From Mesostigma viride (lineage: Eukaryota; Streptophyta; Mesostigmatophyceae; Mesostigmatales; Mesostigmataceae), in assembly GCA_009746045.1 (NCBI GenBank), contig RPFO01001130.1, positions 7,501 through 71,500 on the forward strand: 64,000 nt of DNA. The letters run 5' to 3'. The notes beneath the pieces were generated by a model. It was not told the DNA's origin and made no database searches. It saw nothing but the letters and a program-made list of their open reading frames with translations. This document shows, piece by piece, positions 10,182 to 22,375 of this stretch; the first letter of the stretch is position 1; each line of letters starts with the position of its first letter. Made by a program: the position numbers and the translations under genes.

Positions 10182-12914
10182 CTGCGACAGGGCAACGGAA
10201 CATTATTAAAAGCGAGAAATCGAACGTCGAGGTTCACGGTGCACTGTGAAAGTTACGCGCGGCGCCAGGTACCTAGCTAGATAGGACACCAGTGCACCTA
10301 GTGGCTGCAGGGGCTTGCGACGTTGATGCTTCACCGCCGGAGATCAGCTAGCATTATTCATGCAGCGTCTCATATATATATATACTACTATATATATATT
10401 GGCCAGCATCCAGCCATATGAAGGCAGGGGTATAAGCACTAAGGTAGTATTCAGCATGCATGATCAGTCGAATATGTGCAACCTATCAACTCTTATGTGA
10501 TTGCGACGAACGCTTCCGAGAAATCCCGGCCCCACAACTTCGCATAAAGCAACTTAAACCTCATCGGCTGAGCTTTCGGTTCATCGAAGTGCCACCAGAT
10601 CAAGGTTTACCAGGAGCCCTAGTAGAATCGAGCAGGTACGCACCGGCTCAATTATGGTTATTGCCGGCGCTGCAATGATCAATCTTCATGATGGTCGTCT
10701 GACGTGGGAGCGACGGCGACGTCCTCGCCCTTGCTTTGCCCCTCATGCTGATCGTTCTTCATGGGATGATCTGCAGACAGCCATGAGCCAGCTGTACTAC
10801 ATGCATGTACCCGGATCGATGCGAGTATAACGTACCACGACAACGGATCAGGGATATTCAGGAATGGGATCGATATCAGCAATTACTGATGATCTGTCTG
10901 TTGTTTATGTAACGGCAGCTGTGTCTCATGGGACGCTTAATTAAACTGGAGGAGAAGTACCGCCAGTAGAGCTCGCCAGTACCCGCCATATGCATGTCAG
11001 GCTGCCTAATTGACCTTGGGTTAGTTGGTCGACATGCTGCAGCTGAATATCAATATGATTATATATAATATAAGTGCAGCTCTGCATGGCAGGCGGCCAT
11101 TCAGCGAACGTCGACATGTAAGACCATGATGATCGATGCCGACGGCCTGCAGGCCGCGCCCATGCATAGCAATTGTTACAGACCCAACTTGCCGTGAGCT
11201 CAGATCTAGAAGATTATTTTACATGACTGGCCTTGCCTGCAAGCTCTATAAGTGGATATATATATATATATATCATGCAGCAATGCAGGCATGATCATCA
11301 TGATCATGATCAGGGGCGCCTAGTTGCTGCTGCAGTACGTCGGCAAATTACTTCTAATTAGTCCGCAAGTCCGCATGAACACACAGAAAAAACCACATAC
11401 ACCCAGCTCGACAAAAATGATAACAGCGTTGTACTAGCGCTACTCCATCGTTAAATCACTGTTTGGCGCTTGCACGCCTCAATGCAGACCTCCGACGACT
11501 TTCCGGGGGGGCGTTAGAATGCCTTGACAGGATTTCAAGGCAGCCATCGATATCGGAATTTCGTCGTCTCTAACCTCCACTCTCCAGCTGTGTATGATTC
11601 GAATATGTTGCTCGCAGCGTGACAGCGGGTAGCCGGTACACGTGGCAGCAGGATGGTACCGTAGCCCGCAAAAAGAGTGGACGAGAGTGGTCCTGGAGTC
11701 AGTCAAATTGCCTGCCGACTGCCGATTGCCGCCTCACCGCCTGGTACCTCGTGCACCTGCAGGGGTTCACATAAGCTGTTGTGTGCAGTGACTGCTGAAG
11801 TTACACTGGGTGTATCTAGATTCCTGGACCACAAAATAAAAGCACGCAGGGTCCACCACATATTTTACGTCGACCCATTTTTACTGTACAGTACCAACCG
11901 GCGGACGAAAAACATGACAGTGACGACTGAAGACCCGTGCCATATCAGTATCAATATTTGTGGCATATTTTACATGTAACTCATGAGTCATAACTCATAA
12001 GCGGAATATGGGTCTGCAACTCTGCATGGTCTCCGCAATAATCACATCCAAATATAAATGTATGGAGAACGGTTCCACCAGCTGGTTCAACGAAATAATA
12101 ATTTACGGGGTGATTATTATTGGTGAATTTTCGCCGGCTTTCTTTGATTCGCGCTTGATCACGGAGCGTACCTCTAGCTATTTAGTGGCATGCACACTAG
12201 CTTGCTAGTGCACTGCAGTCACTGAGTCTTATCAATAATGGAGAGCTGCAGCCTGTCGCCGTCTGCATAGGCCTGAGCCTCGACCGCCTTAGTATACGTA
12301 CGCCCAGCAGGGTGATGTCACTGCTGCGCTTGGGAAGGCTGCGCTGTCGGATCTGAACTAAATCTCGATCGCTCCTTCGATTACTTTCTGCCAGCCCAAG
12401 AATTCGAAGCTTCCCCTCAGAAAGAGGATCTAATTTATCATCGGTATTCACAGGCTTGGTCATTTAGGCGATCCCTTGCTTACAGGTAAGAGGAAAATAT
12501 GGGGCAACACAAATGGTACGGTAATATTAATCTAATAATAGTACTAGATTTATTGAGATTCCCGAGCTGCATTGTTGCCGAGCTGTGACAAAATGCCGAC
12601 TACTCGGAATTTTACTAACGCGCCCACCGGCTGGCACAGTGCATGCTTGCTTGCTTGCTTGATGACTTATCTTGAGTGGCACTGCGGGCAGATGGACAGA
12701 CCCACCCGCTAGGATCCCTTTATTCTGTGGCAGCGCGTGCATCTAGCAGTTTTAATCTTCAAGGCACGTCGACGTACATACCGTTAGATAGAATTCGATC
12801 AAACATCATTTGCAATATTATTAAGGCATCTACAGGATCCTCTAACGGATAAACTAACAAAAGCTTTCTTCTGCTTCGTGGCTGTAATAATGTTGCACGT
12901 GTGCGCTGGCGCAG
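10182..12914. other. No recognised gene; AT microsatellites
   Basis: About 2.7 kb of near-neutral base composition. TA dinucleotide runs lie at about 10,372-10,402 and 11,257-11,273. Short open frames exist on the minus strand (for example 12,197-12,463 with ESNRRSDRDLVQIRQRS), and one might be an upstream exon of the coiled-coil gene, but no splice pattern confirms this. A CTTGC run lies near 12,645. Confidence 0.5.
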
Positions 12915-13421
12915 GCCCCCTGGCACTCAGGTGGCAGGATCCTATGTCGGCACCTGGCCTGTCGGGAGGGCCCTCGCAGGATGGCAGCAGGGGTGGCCCT
13001 GCAGGGGTAGTCCCTGCAAGCCTTGGGCCCTGCCACCTAAGCATCGCTGAGATGTTCAAGTTTGTAAAAGCGGCGCTGCCCGATACTCTGTGGTCGGCTC
13101 GCTTTGGGCTGGAGCTCGCCACACCATCTTCGCTCAAGCGCCGGTGCCGGGAGACAAAGGCTAATCTTAGGCCCAACTTGCTGAAGAAAGACTACGTGCA
13201 AAGCCTGCTGGAGAGCCCGGGAGAAATAAAGGCTGTCTGGGAGGCCTTTGGCCTGTCGCTGGAAGAGCTCAAGTGGGTTTGCAGGCACAAGCTTCCGGGC
13301 CTGTTACCTGGCACGCATGACTTAACCACGCGTGAGGAGCTCATCCAGTGCTTGGTGGACCAGGAATCGGAAGTTGTCCAGGGTATCAAGAAGTTGAGAA
13401 GCCTTGCCGAGCACGGGCTAA
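12915..13421 (+). CDS. Paralogue copy 1, exon A
   Basis: The first visible exon of an unrecognised gene family. An ATG lies at 12,944, but similarity to copy 2 continues in frame upstream of it (GPLALRWQ versus LLPLAPKWQ) to a possible acceptor GGCGCAG at 12,914, so an upstream exon is possible. The exon ends after one base of a codon (phase 1) at A|GTGCGT. After a Gly/Pro/Ser-rich start, the protein has a helical region with TLWSARFGLELAT, then SLLESPGEIKAVWEAFGLS. No known domain is recognised. Confidence 0.7.
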
Positions 13422-13848
13422 GTGCGTGCCAATAATACCTTACTGATTGTCATAGTTCCGTGTAACAGGTCGATATCGCTATCTTACCAGATAGTACACC
13501 ATGCCATGCACCAGCGTGCCATGCATATGTGACAGCTTGCTATTGCAGGTGCCCATGCCTTGCCTCACATGGCCGCGCCATGAGCCACCTGCCACCCCCA
13601 CGTCGTACTGCACTGCAGTCTCTCTCTACAGTGCATGCGTTGCACCATCCCAAATGTGCCCTTGATCTGCAGCTAGGCCTTAGCAGAGAATGGCATGCTG
13701 GTCATCGTTTACTGCCCCAAAAGCGCTCCCCTTGGCATGCACACAATAGCATGATGCCTCAATGCAACTATTTTGCTTTTTGCAGCAGCCCAACACCCTG
13801 TGAGCCCGTCCGCTGGTTCATCCACCTGCCCACGTGCCTGGTAGGCCG

Positions 13849-13976
13849 GCGGGCGGGCGGGCGGGCGGGCGGGCGGGCGGGCGGGCGGGCGGGCGGCGGG
13901 CAGGCGGGCGGGGGCGGGCGGGCGGGCGGGCGGGCAGGCGGGCGGGCGGGCGGGCGGGCGGGCGGGCGGGCGGGTG
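13849..13976 (+). repeat. (GGGC)n array in intron A-B of copy 1
   Basis: About 128 bp of GGGC/GGCG tetranucleotide repeat with a few interruptions, on the transcribed-sense strand of copy 1. It is a strong candidate for G-quadruplex formation. Open frames over it are artefacts. Confidence 0.95.
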
Positions 13977-14341
13977 GGCAGGGATTGCTGTCTAACTGCA
14001 GTGGACATGTCCAGGAATGGATGACATAAGGGCTATAATCTAGCAGCCATTTTTTATTTTCCTGGACTACGGAGTACAAGACAGATGGGCAGCAAGAGAT
14101 GTCAGGAGGATGCCAGGCGGTTGGTGAGACCTCAGACCGGTGCCCAGGCAGCAAGCATTTCATGGCATTTGCACCATGAACAGATTTGGCTGTAGGTGCA
14201 GTATTACTATCACCACATAATTGAAAACTCTAGAAGCACGTCCGGCTACCGTGTTCACGTTTTCCCAAAGTGTACGTTGTTAACTTATCTTCTCTCTGGC
14301 AGGGCTGCTGACACCTGTACAGAGCTCTTTCCTTGTTGCAG

Positions 14342-14766
14342 GTGCTGCCACTCCAGCGGATGCCACCGAGGTAGTCATAAAGGTGATGTTTGAAGCCCGT
14401 CAGAGTGACATCCGGGGCGACCTACTGACTGGTCTGCATGCTCACCACCACAAGATCGCGGTCAGCAAGCCGCTGTTCACCTTCCTGGGGCAGGCGGGCG
14501 TGAAGGAAGCTTTCAAGGACGACGTGCGACTGATGGAGGAAGCGCGCGCCTGGGTGGAAGAGACCACGCAGCCGGGGCCCTCCGTTGGTCCCACAGCAGA
14601 AGCGTTGGACACCTATGGCTGGGCGAAGTGGGTGAAAGACGCTGTTTCGGAGCTGGAGCCTTTTCCTCTCGCCATGGCATGCGCCGCATTAGCGCTCTTC
14701 TTCGATGACGCACCGCTGGTCCCTAAATGGCTGTGTGAGGACGTCCAGGCTGCCAGGGACATGCAG
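14342..14766 (+). CDS. Paralogue copy 1, exon B
   Basis: Starts after CTTGTTGCAG with two bases that complete the phase-1 codon left by exon A, and ends in phase 0 at CAG|GTGAGT. The peptide contains FEARQSDIRGDLL, KIAVSKPLFTFLGQAGVK, a charged helix DDVRLMEEARAWVEE, and a segment PFPLAMACAALALFFDDAP that is hydrophobic but too acidic at its end for a confident membrane span. About 80% identical to exon B of copy 2. Function unknown. Confidence 0.75.
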
Positions 14767-14984
14767 GTGAGTATATGCTAGCACTTCGCGTTTGCATGGG
14801 GCTTTTATGATTGTTGCTAAAATCTTTTACACCCGTTCACTCCCAAGAATCACCAGTCTTCATTGAAGTAACTAGTAGACTGGGCCATCACGAATGCGTG
14901 GCAAGGTGGAACCGAATAAGAAAGCAATCAGCACGTAGTGCATGCATGCCCCCGATCAACAGCGAAAAAGGTGTGGATGGGTGG

Positions 14985-15043
14985 GGTGGTGGTGGTGGTG
15001 GTGGTGTGGTGGTGGTGGTGGTGGTGGGTGGTGGGTGGGGGAT

Positions 15044-15092
<49 letters not shown>

Positions 15093-15160
15093 GGGGGCCG
15101 GGCGGGCGGGCGGGCGGGCGGAGGGGTGGGGGGGGTGGGGTGGGGGGGTGGGGGGGAAAG
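14985..15160 (+). repeat. Poly-G / GGT-rich tract in intron B-C of copy 1
   Basis: GGT repeats run into about 45 uninterrupted Gs around 15,044-15,091, then GGGC and GGGGT units. The exact length is unlikely to be reliable in any assembly. Confidence 0.9.
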
Positions 15161-15888
15161 AAACTACCTGGACGATAAACTACATTTTGCTATATTCCCC
15201 TTCGGCCTAGAAGAATAGCCGTTGACGAACGCCATTCGATTTCTGTGTCACGTCTAACTTGTGTCACAAACCCCTTACAAAATTCAATAGCTTTGAGCTA
15301 TTGTTATGCCTTATTCAAAGCCCACTAGGGCTTGCCACAATAGTACTTTCGTCACAAGAAATGGCCACTGACAAGTGGCGACCGTCACCTCACAAACACG
15401 TGACGCCGGATTCTCAGCAATATTGTGCATTCTGTACTGGAGCCTAACACTAGCTGCGCGTGACCTGCATGACCGAGGGCAGCCGGCCCACGATTATTTC
15501 CCTTATTAAATTTATGACTTGTCTAACGCCTGCCATCCGCGCAACCGGCTGGACTTAAAACCCGGCGGCTGTCCCAGCCGCCTGCGGTAGTCTCTCTCGT
15601 ACCACTTCTAAAAACTTACACAAGACATCCGATATTCACCGCATGGTGTTTGCCTTGTGTTTGTGTGCACAATGTTGCTTATGGGACGGCAAATGCTCGC
15701 TACAAGACAGCCAAGCACGGTTTACTGCGTTGTTTTTTCTGCCGTTCAGGCTGCGAGGATTTGGCATTTGCTCGGGCCCTGAGGCACCAGCATGGAAGCG
15801 CCTGCTACATTCGCCAGCTGTTGATGCATGCCTGTACAAACGCTTATTACATTGGAAAAGGCGTGCACGCATTCCTTGTCTCTTGCAG

Positions 15889-16057
15889 TTGGAGCGAAAA
15901 AGGATGTTGAGCCTGCCCATCCCGCGGCTGCGAGCCCTTCACTCCCGGCTTGAATGGAAGAAACAAATCCACGATGACGTTTTTGGCGCCGACCACAGTG
16001 GGGCGAACAGTGCGGAAGAGAAGCTGCTGGATACCATCGCAGCAAAGCTGGAGCAAG
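15889..16057 (+). CDS. Paralogue copy 1, exon C
   Basis: Starts in phase 0 after CTCTTGCAG and ends in phase 1 at CAAG|GTAGGT. The peptide includes MLSLPIPRLRALHSRLEW and the conserved KKQIHDDVFG and HSGANSAEE blocks. Copy 2 has the same boundaries and phases. Confidence 0.72.
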
Positions 16058-16526
16058 GTAGGTGCGGTGAAGCTAGGAACTTGACTGGACGAAGCAAGAT
16101 GACGCAGTCTTTCCACACGTCGCTCCCGTTTTCAGCGCAGTGCCTTTGAACAGCCGTGGAACCTATCCAGGGCACACGTGTGCGTACACGACAGATTTGG
16201 GAGAATTGGTGTGCCTGCCTGGTTTAAAGAACCCAAGGCATGTGAAGAGTGATACAGCATCCAGGCATGCATGGTGACTCTTCCGAAAAAAAGCCGTGGC
16301 ATTGAATCATGGTGAAAGAGGGTTCCCAGGGGTCATTTTGGGGGTGAACTCTTAGATTCCAAAAGTCTTGTTAGTCAGCTTCTGATTATCTCACATGCCA
16401 GACATAGCACCCTGAGTTTTGTTTGCGCATGGTAAGCGAGCATACTTTTGAGCTTCTCGGTTTGTTTTCACAAGCCTGTTTTTGTAAGACTGCCCGCACT
16501 TTGTCATACTCTTTGCCTGCATGCAG

Positions 16527-16636
16527 CCCAGACAGGCCCAGATTCGACCTCAAGCGGCGCAGGGCACAAGCGTGGCGAAGACGAGGTTGGTTACTCAATT
16601 AAGAATGGGATGCGAGCCGTCAAGTTGCTCCCATAA
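16527..16636 (+). CDS. Paralogue copy 1, probable last exon (D)
   Basis: After the acceptor TGCATGCAG, two bases complete the phase-1 codon of exon C. The frame then reads a short hydrophilic tail with HKRGEDE and stops at 16,634-16,636. Copy 2 has a longer acidic repeat tail in this position. A further splice at GAG|GTTGGT is possible, so the end is uncertain. Confidence 0.45.
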
Positions 16637-18034
16637 GAGATTGAAGCAGGCATTTGTATTCCTTCATCTCTTCTCCCCCCACACACACAGCTTTTTTTCC
16701 AAATTGAAATGAGATTACCTGGTAACGTTGATGCCCGCCTGTGCACTTTGGTCCTTGCGCTTATACTGCAGCATATTTTCCGTTTACATATACTCTTGAA
16801 CTTACACTGCCGCCGTCTTCCTGCCTGCCCGCCCACCTGCCCACCAGCTGCATGCATGAATGTCGTAGGGTAAAGAGCATGCAGCTGCCCTGTAGTGGTA
16901 GCCAGGTACCGTAACTTGCCCATCAGTTGAGTTACGATAACCAATGCCCACATGAGTTGCCTTCACTTTTCTCGCATGTCGGGAAACCTTTGTACCAGTC
17001 AGAGATGGGTTTTATAGCCAAATTTTCCAGGCACCTTAATTTGTGGTAGAAGAACGTTATACTAGAAAAAGATGTGATTTATTATATCACATGCACTAGT
17101 AACTACTACATTATAGAAAGAGACAACGTGCACAAACCTCTCGAGCTGCCGGGAATATTAATTCAAACACCGTGCCCCTGGTGCTCGACACATTACTGCC
17201 GTGGCATTTCTGTGGCAGAGAAAATGGCCCATTCAGCCATGCGTTGGCATCCACGTGTTTGTCAGAAAAGATCCATGTGTAGATTCTGAAACCTTCAGCT
17301 GCGCAGCCCACTTCCTTTTCAAGTACTGTAGTATAGTGGTGGATGTATGGAGGCTACGTTGCGTAACCTCCCAACCGGCCGATGGGGCACTTAATTGATT
17401 TAAATAAGATGTTCTCGAGAACTGTGCTTTGGTTATATTTGTGAAAAACTCGCTTGTTTGAGTGAATAATCCTGGCAGGGGACGTCTGTTTGCCTCAAAG
17501 GACAGTGGGGGTTGTGGTGCACGGGTTTGGCAAAACTACATTTTAGAAGAAAGTCCTTGGTTAAGTCTTTGGAAAGTAGGACAGCTCGAATGGTGGCAAA
17601 ATCAACGGCCGGCTTTTGTCCCCAACAATTGCTGAAAGCCTCATAAACAAGCATCATGGTCGGAACCCTTTGGCAATGTTGGCAAAAATGCAGTCCGTGG
17701 GCATGACAAATTGTTGGGTAAGCTGGCTGTTCCTGTGTAGGTGCATACTCGCTTGCCGTGCAGCTGCACAGCGCAACGAAGGGTTATCCTGAACTGCGAA
17801 GTGTGTGCCTTCTTTCAGATAAGTTCGCATACTTGTAGCACGTCTTCTTAGAATATAAAGAAACTTATGATCATAAAGTTATAGTAAATAACTGCACTTT
17901 TTAGTTATAATCTAAAGCTCGCATAGCGGCAGTACGTGCTTGTGAGCACTGGAGAGCTATCTTGAACAACGGTGGTGTGACTTGAATCCTCGACACGCCC
18001 ATTTACTTGATCCTCACCTAACGGCAGGATGCAG
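16637..18034. other. Spacer between the two paralogues; no gene recognised
   Basis: About 1.4 kb without a supported coding block, RNA gene or ordered repeat. It presumably holds the 3' end of copy 1 and the promoter of copy 2, but no motif can be assigned with confidence. Confidence 0.5.
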
Positions 18035-18543
18035 ATTACTACCCCTGGCACCCAAATGGCAGGAATCCATCCCGGCGGGCGGCATGTCCGGCGGCCCCTC
18101 GGCAGGCAACGCTGGACCTGCAGGGACAGCTGCCGAGGGCCCTGGAGCCTTGCAGCTCGAAATTGCCAAGCGGTTCAAATGGGGGAGCGCGGCACTGCCC
18201 GATACTCTGTGGTCGGCTCGCTTTGGGCTGGAGCTCGCCACAAAACCTTTGCTGGAACGCCAGTGCCGGGAGACAAGGGCTAATCTGAGATTTAAATCGC
18301 GGAAGAAAGCAGCCTATGTGCAAAGCCTGCTGGAGAGCCCGGGAGAAATCAAGGCTGTCTGGGAGGCCTTTGGCCTGTCGCTGGAAGAGCTCAAGTGGGT
18401 TTGCAGGCGGAGGTTTCCGGGCATGTTGGCGAGCATGAACGTGGCTGCCACAAAGGAAGTGCTGATCCGGCGCTTGGCGGAGCATGAGTGGACAGTCGTC
18501 AGCGCCATCAAGGAGCTGAGGAGGCTGGCCAAGCGCAGGCATG
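18035..18543 (+). CDS. Paralogue copy 2, exon A
   Basis: Counterpart of 12,915-13,421. An ATG lies at 18,084, and in-frame similarity to copy 1 extends upstream to the possible acceptor GATGCAG. The exon ends in phase 1 at CATG|GTGTGT. Two blocks are almost base-for-base identical to copy 1: the one encoding DTLWSARFGLELAT, and a block of about 90 bp encoding VQSLLESPGEIK through EELKWVCR. The sequence between and outside them has diverged clearly. No known domain. Confidence 0.72.
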
Positions 18544-18974
18544 GTGTGTGTTGAGAATGCCAGAAGCTGACTTGCAAGGCCCTGGATGGTAGTGCTCCCT
18601 CCTGCTTGATCTGCTGTGGCTTCCTGTGCAGCCTCCTGCATGCTCGCTGGGGATGTTGTTTGGATACCCATTGCTCTCAGCAGTTTTAAAAAAGATTATA
18701 TATATTTCACAGCTCGGCTCTGTCTGCCTTGGAACCAGCAGTTGTTAGCCTTCGCTTATTTGGCCGAGCCCCTGCCGCAACCTCTGAAGGAGCAGCACAA
18801 TTTACGAGTATAAAAGTCTGCTCGATCAACACGGCGCTTGCGGTAGAATCCACTGTAGTCCTCTCAACGGAAAAATTGTGTTGTGTGTGCTGGTTTGATG
18901 CGGTAGAAACATGATGATTTCTGGCAGCGCTTGTTAAATACCATATTGGGCCTTTGGTACCTATGTCACCCCGC

Positions 18975-19347
18975 ATCTGCCCACATCAACCCATATCAAC
19001 ACCCATATCAACCCATATCGACCCATATCAACCCATATCAACCCATATCAACCCATATCAACCCATATCAACCCATATCAACCCATATCAACCCATATCA
19101 ACCCATATCAACCCATATCGACCCATATCAACCCATATCAACCCATATCAACCCATATCAACCCATATCAACCCATATCAACCCATATCAACCCATATCA
19201 ACCCATATCAACCCATATCAACCCATATCAACCCATATCAACCCATATCAACCCATATCAACCCATATCAACCCATATCAACCCATATCAACACCCATAT
19301 CAACCCATATCGACCCATATCGACCCATATCAACCCATATCAACCCA
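18975..19347 (+). repeat. 10-bp minisatellite AACCCATATC, about 36 units
   Basis: An almost uniform decamer array inside the exon A-B intron of copy 2, with a few CGACCCATAT variants and two AACACCCATATC units near the ends. It has no spacers of CRISPR type. The open frames across it (Pro-Ile-Ser-Thr-His repeats) are repeat products. Confidence 0.95.
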
Positions 19348-20300
19348 CCCGAGCCTATTTTCATGTGATCAGATATGCTTGGATATTCAAAGGCATGGCA
19401 TGGCTAACATAATGACTGACATGACCTACTCATGGTAGATCCATTGAGGGTAGTTCTTCGTATTTAAGGGAGGGTATTCACTTCCATTTTGGGTGATTCC
19501 TCCTACGAATGGCGGGGGAGAGATCGCAGCAGCGGTGCCTACAACTGGACCACCCCTGGCCTTTAGAAGCAAACTCACTGGTCCCACGACTTTGTTTTTT
19601 AGCTTAACAATCTAGGTCTCGCTCTGATCGTTAGCCAGCCATAATTTTGACGGAAAAGGCTACACATATTTAACTCCATTCATCTCCATCATCCGGAACG
19701 ACTCAATGGACGTGGATAGGATAACGGCAGGCTCGAGCTACCATGGCTCAGATTCTCCAGATTTCTGGCCTGCGCTGGTTGTCTGATTGATACTTGGGTT
19801 AGGTGGCAGCCTATTTGGGTTGGTTTACTAGGTTTGAATGACGATGTGTTTCCTAGAATCCTGTTGAACTGCAAGTGCAGGCGCACTCATTGAACTGCAA
19901 GTGCAGGCAGCACTCACTTTCTGGCACTATGTGGGGCATCCTTTTATTAATTAGACTGGTTTTTTGTTGTGCTCTACCGACATTATAAAAATCCAACGGG
20001 TAGAAAATGCATATGAACATTGGTTGCAGCTATCCTGTCATAGCATCGCTGGCAAGCAGGCAGATGGGTTTTTGTGCCTGTTAGACTTAACCAGCTTACA
20101 GCAGGGACCACCAACAAATTATGAGGCAATAGGACCAACCCCCAACTACGACACGCAGAAAACTGGGCATCAATTGATTTGCTGAAATCAGTGTAAAAGA
20201 GCAGAAGGGAACCCTTGATGTGCAGTGTTACATGAGTTCTTGTTGACTCCTTGTCTGGCCAGTTTGCTGACAACTGTTCACAGCTCTTTCCTTGTTGCAG

Positions 20301-20728
20301 GTCTCTTCACTCCACAGGAAACCAGGCTGGTGCGTCAAACGATGTTTGAAGCGCGCCAGACTGACATCCGCGACGGCCTTCTCGAGGGCCCCCACGCTCA
20401 CCACCACAAGATCGCGGTCAGCAAGCCGCTGTTCACCTTCCTGGGGCAGGCGGGCGTGAAGAAAGCTTTCCAGGACGACGTGCGACTGATGGAGGAAGCG
20501 CGCGCCTGGGTGGAAGAGACCACGCAGCCGGGGCCCTCCGTGGCTAAATCCACAAAGGCAGCGTCGGAAGTTTGTGGCTGGGCGGGCTGGGTGAAAAAAG
20601 TTGTTTCGGATCTGAAGCCTTTTCCTCTCGGCATGGCATGCGCTGCATTAGTACTCTTCTTTGATGACGCGCCGCTGAAGGTCCCTGGATGGTTGCACAA
20701 GGATGTCCAGGCTGCCAGGGACATGAAG
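20301..20728 (+). CDS. Paralogue copy 2, exon B
   Basis: Starts after CTTGTTGCAG with two bases that complete the exon A codon, and ends in phase 0 at AAG|GTGAGT. It contains FEARQTDIRDGLLEG, KIAVSKPLFTFLGQAGVK and PFPLGMACAALVLFFDDAP. The stretch from about 20,400 to 20,540 is nearly identical in DNA to copy 1, whereas both ends have drifted. Confidence 0.76.
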
Positions 20729-20988
20729 GTGAGTACCCGGGCACTTGCATGGGGGCACTCTTTCAGGCATGCAGCTTAACATCGTCGTTGAGCAGGCTGC
20801 AGGGTGGCTGACTGCTCCTCATAATCAACATACATAAGAGGCTTTGTAAACAGCGCCGCCATCAACTCAGGCCGAGTTCTGTGTTTTTATTTGCAAGTGG
20901 AAAGGTTTTGCTACCCATTTTTTGCAATTGCACAAACATGTTGGGTCACATTAAGCGAGCTGTGTTGTGACTCGGCAGATTTTCCTGC

Positions 20989-21102
20989 ACCCACCCACCC
21001 ACCCACCCACCCACCCACCCACCCACCCACCCACCCACCCACCCACCCACCCACCCACCCACCCACCCACCCACCCACCCACCCACCCACCCACCCACCC
21101 TG
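20989..21102 (+). repeat. (CCCA)n array in intron B-C of copy 2
   Basis: About 28 tetranucleotide units of ACCC/CCCA. The G-rich strand is the template strand here, opposite to copy 1. It resembles no known algal telomere unit (TTTAGGG) and is internal. Confidence 0.95.
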
Positions 21103-21267
21103 GCCTCCGCCACCCACCTGCCCCCCCCACCGCCTAACCGCGCGTGCATCAACCGCGCAATTGTTGTGGGCAAAAATGGGGCGTGGGCGACATGCTCGAG
21201 CTTGTCGCTTTGCAACAATAACCTCGGCCTCTATGTGTTATTGTTGGACAGGTTTAATCCCACCGCC

Positions 21268-21268
21268 G

Positions 21269-21312
<44 letters not shown>
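21268..21312 (+). repeat. Poly-C tract in intron B-C of copy 2
   Basis: About 40 consecutive Cs after CCGCCGCC. It mirrors the poly-G of copy 1 in position but lies on the other strand. Confidence 0.93.
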
Positions 21313-21314
<2 letters not shown>

Positions 21315-21721
21315 CACCCCACCCCACCGCACCCACCGCCACCAGTCTTGCTGGCGCTTCCGCTCTATCCTTGTTGTCTACTCACTCAACCTCTTTCATA
21401 GCCTCTGGTAAACCCTGGCGTTTTCCCAGGCCGCGTAGCTCACAGGAAGGCAACCACGTGCGGGAGAAGTAGGTATGTACTATCGTTATTAGGAGTACGG
21501 CGCTTCTTATTGCCGCCAATGGCTGCGCTTAGAATCCAAGGGGACCTGGGGGGCTGTTGCGCCAAGTAGGGGCTACAAATGCTGCCATCTAGTCTAAGCT
21601 AAACTAGTACTATTAGGCGTTGGCCACCTAATCATCTGTATAGCCGTACGGTGCCTCACCATGCGTGCCAAACAGCTCATGACGTTGGAAAAGGCGTGCA
21701 CACATTCCTTGTCTGTCGCAG

Positions 21722-21890
21722 TTGAGGCGAAGCCAGGCGTTGAGCCTGCCCATCCCGCAGATGCAAGCCCTTGAATCCCGGCTCGAGTGGAAGAAACAAA
21801 TCTACAGCGACGTGTTTGGCACCGGCCACAGCGGGGCGAACAGTGTGGACGACGACCTCCTGTTCTCAATGAGGATCAATCTGCGCGAAG
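21722..21890 (+). CDS. Paralogue copy 2, exon C
   Basis: The same length (169 bp) and phases as copy 1 exon C: phase-0 start after GTCGCAG, phase-1 end at GAAG|GTGGGT. It encodes LSLPIPQMQALESRLEWKKQ and HSGANSVDDD. Confidence 0.75.
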
Positions 21891-22375
21891 GTGGGTACTA
21901 TCATACAGCTAGGATCTTGACTGGGCGAGACAACATGAAGTTACGTAGTTTTGTTACACACCTTTTCAATGTCAAGGCATCGCTTGAACAGCCTTTGAAC
22001 CTCTCCAGGGCGCACATGTGTGCGTCGCAAAGCGGGAACTGTGGGTGGCTTGCATTCTCGTGGAAACTCAGAGGAGGCGAATCACAATTTGGGATCATTG
22101 TACGCCCTGGGGGATGAGCGTGGCTATTTCCGCTCAAACTACTCCATGTGAATAACAGTTTGTATGTCTACGACATTGCAAATTTGCAGGATGGTAGCAA
22201 GGATATAAAACGGATGTAAATGGGACTTTCAGCCTGGTGTTGATTTCAACTGACCATGTTGCGTGCCACGTATCTGCGGTGCTCTGGAAGCTCAGATGAA
22301 AGGGCTAGTCTCCCTGATGGCGATGGAATGAGGGGGGGGTACATGCCTGTCTTGCAATTACTGCATGTGGTGCAG

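Noticed and set aside
10182-12914. Promoter or RNA genes in the AT-microsatellite region
   Set aside because: No cloverleaf, box motifs or conserved structure could be identified by eye.
18975-19347. CRISPR-like regular array
   Set aside because: Head-to-tail decamers without unique spacers, inside a eukaryotic intron; an ordinary minisatellite.
20989-21102. Interstitial telomere
   Set aside because: CCCA tetramers do not match TTTAGGG or TTAGGG telomere units.
20911-21218. Glycine/tryptophan/valine repeat protein
   Set aside because: Product of the (CCCA)n intronic repeat read on the minus strand.
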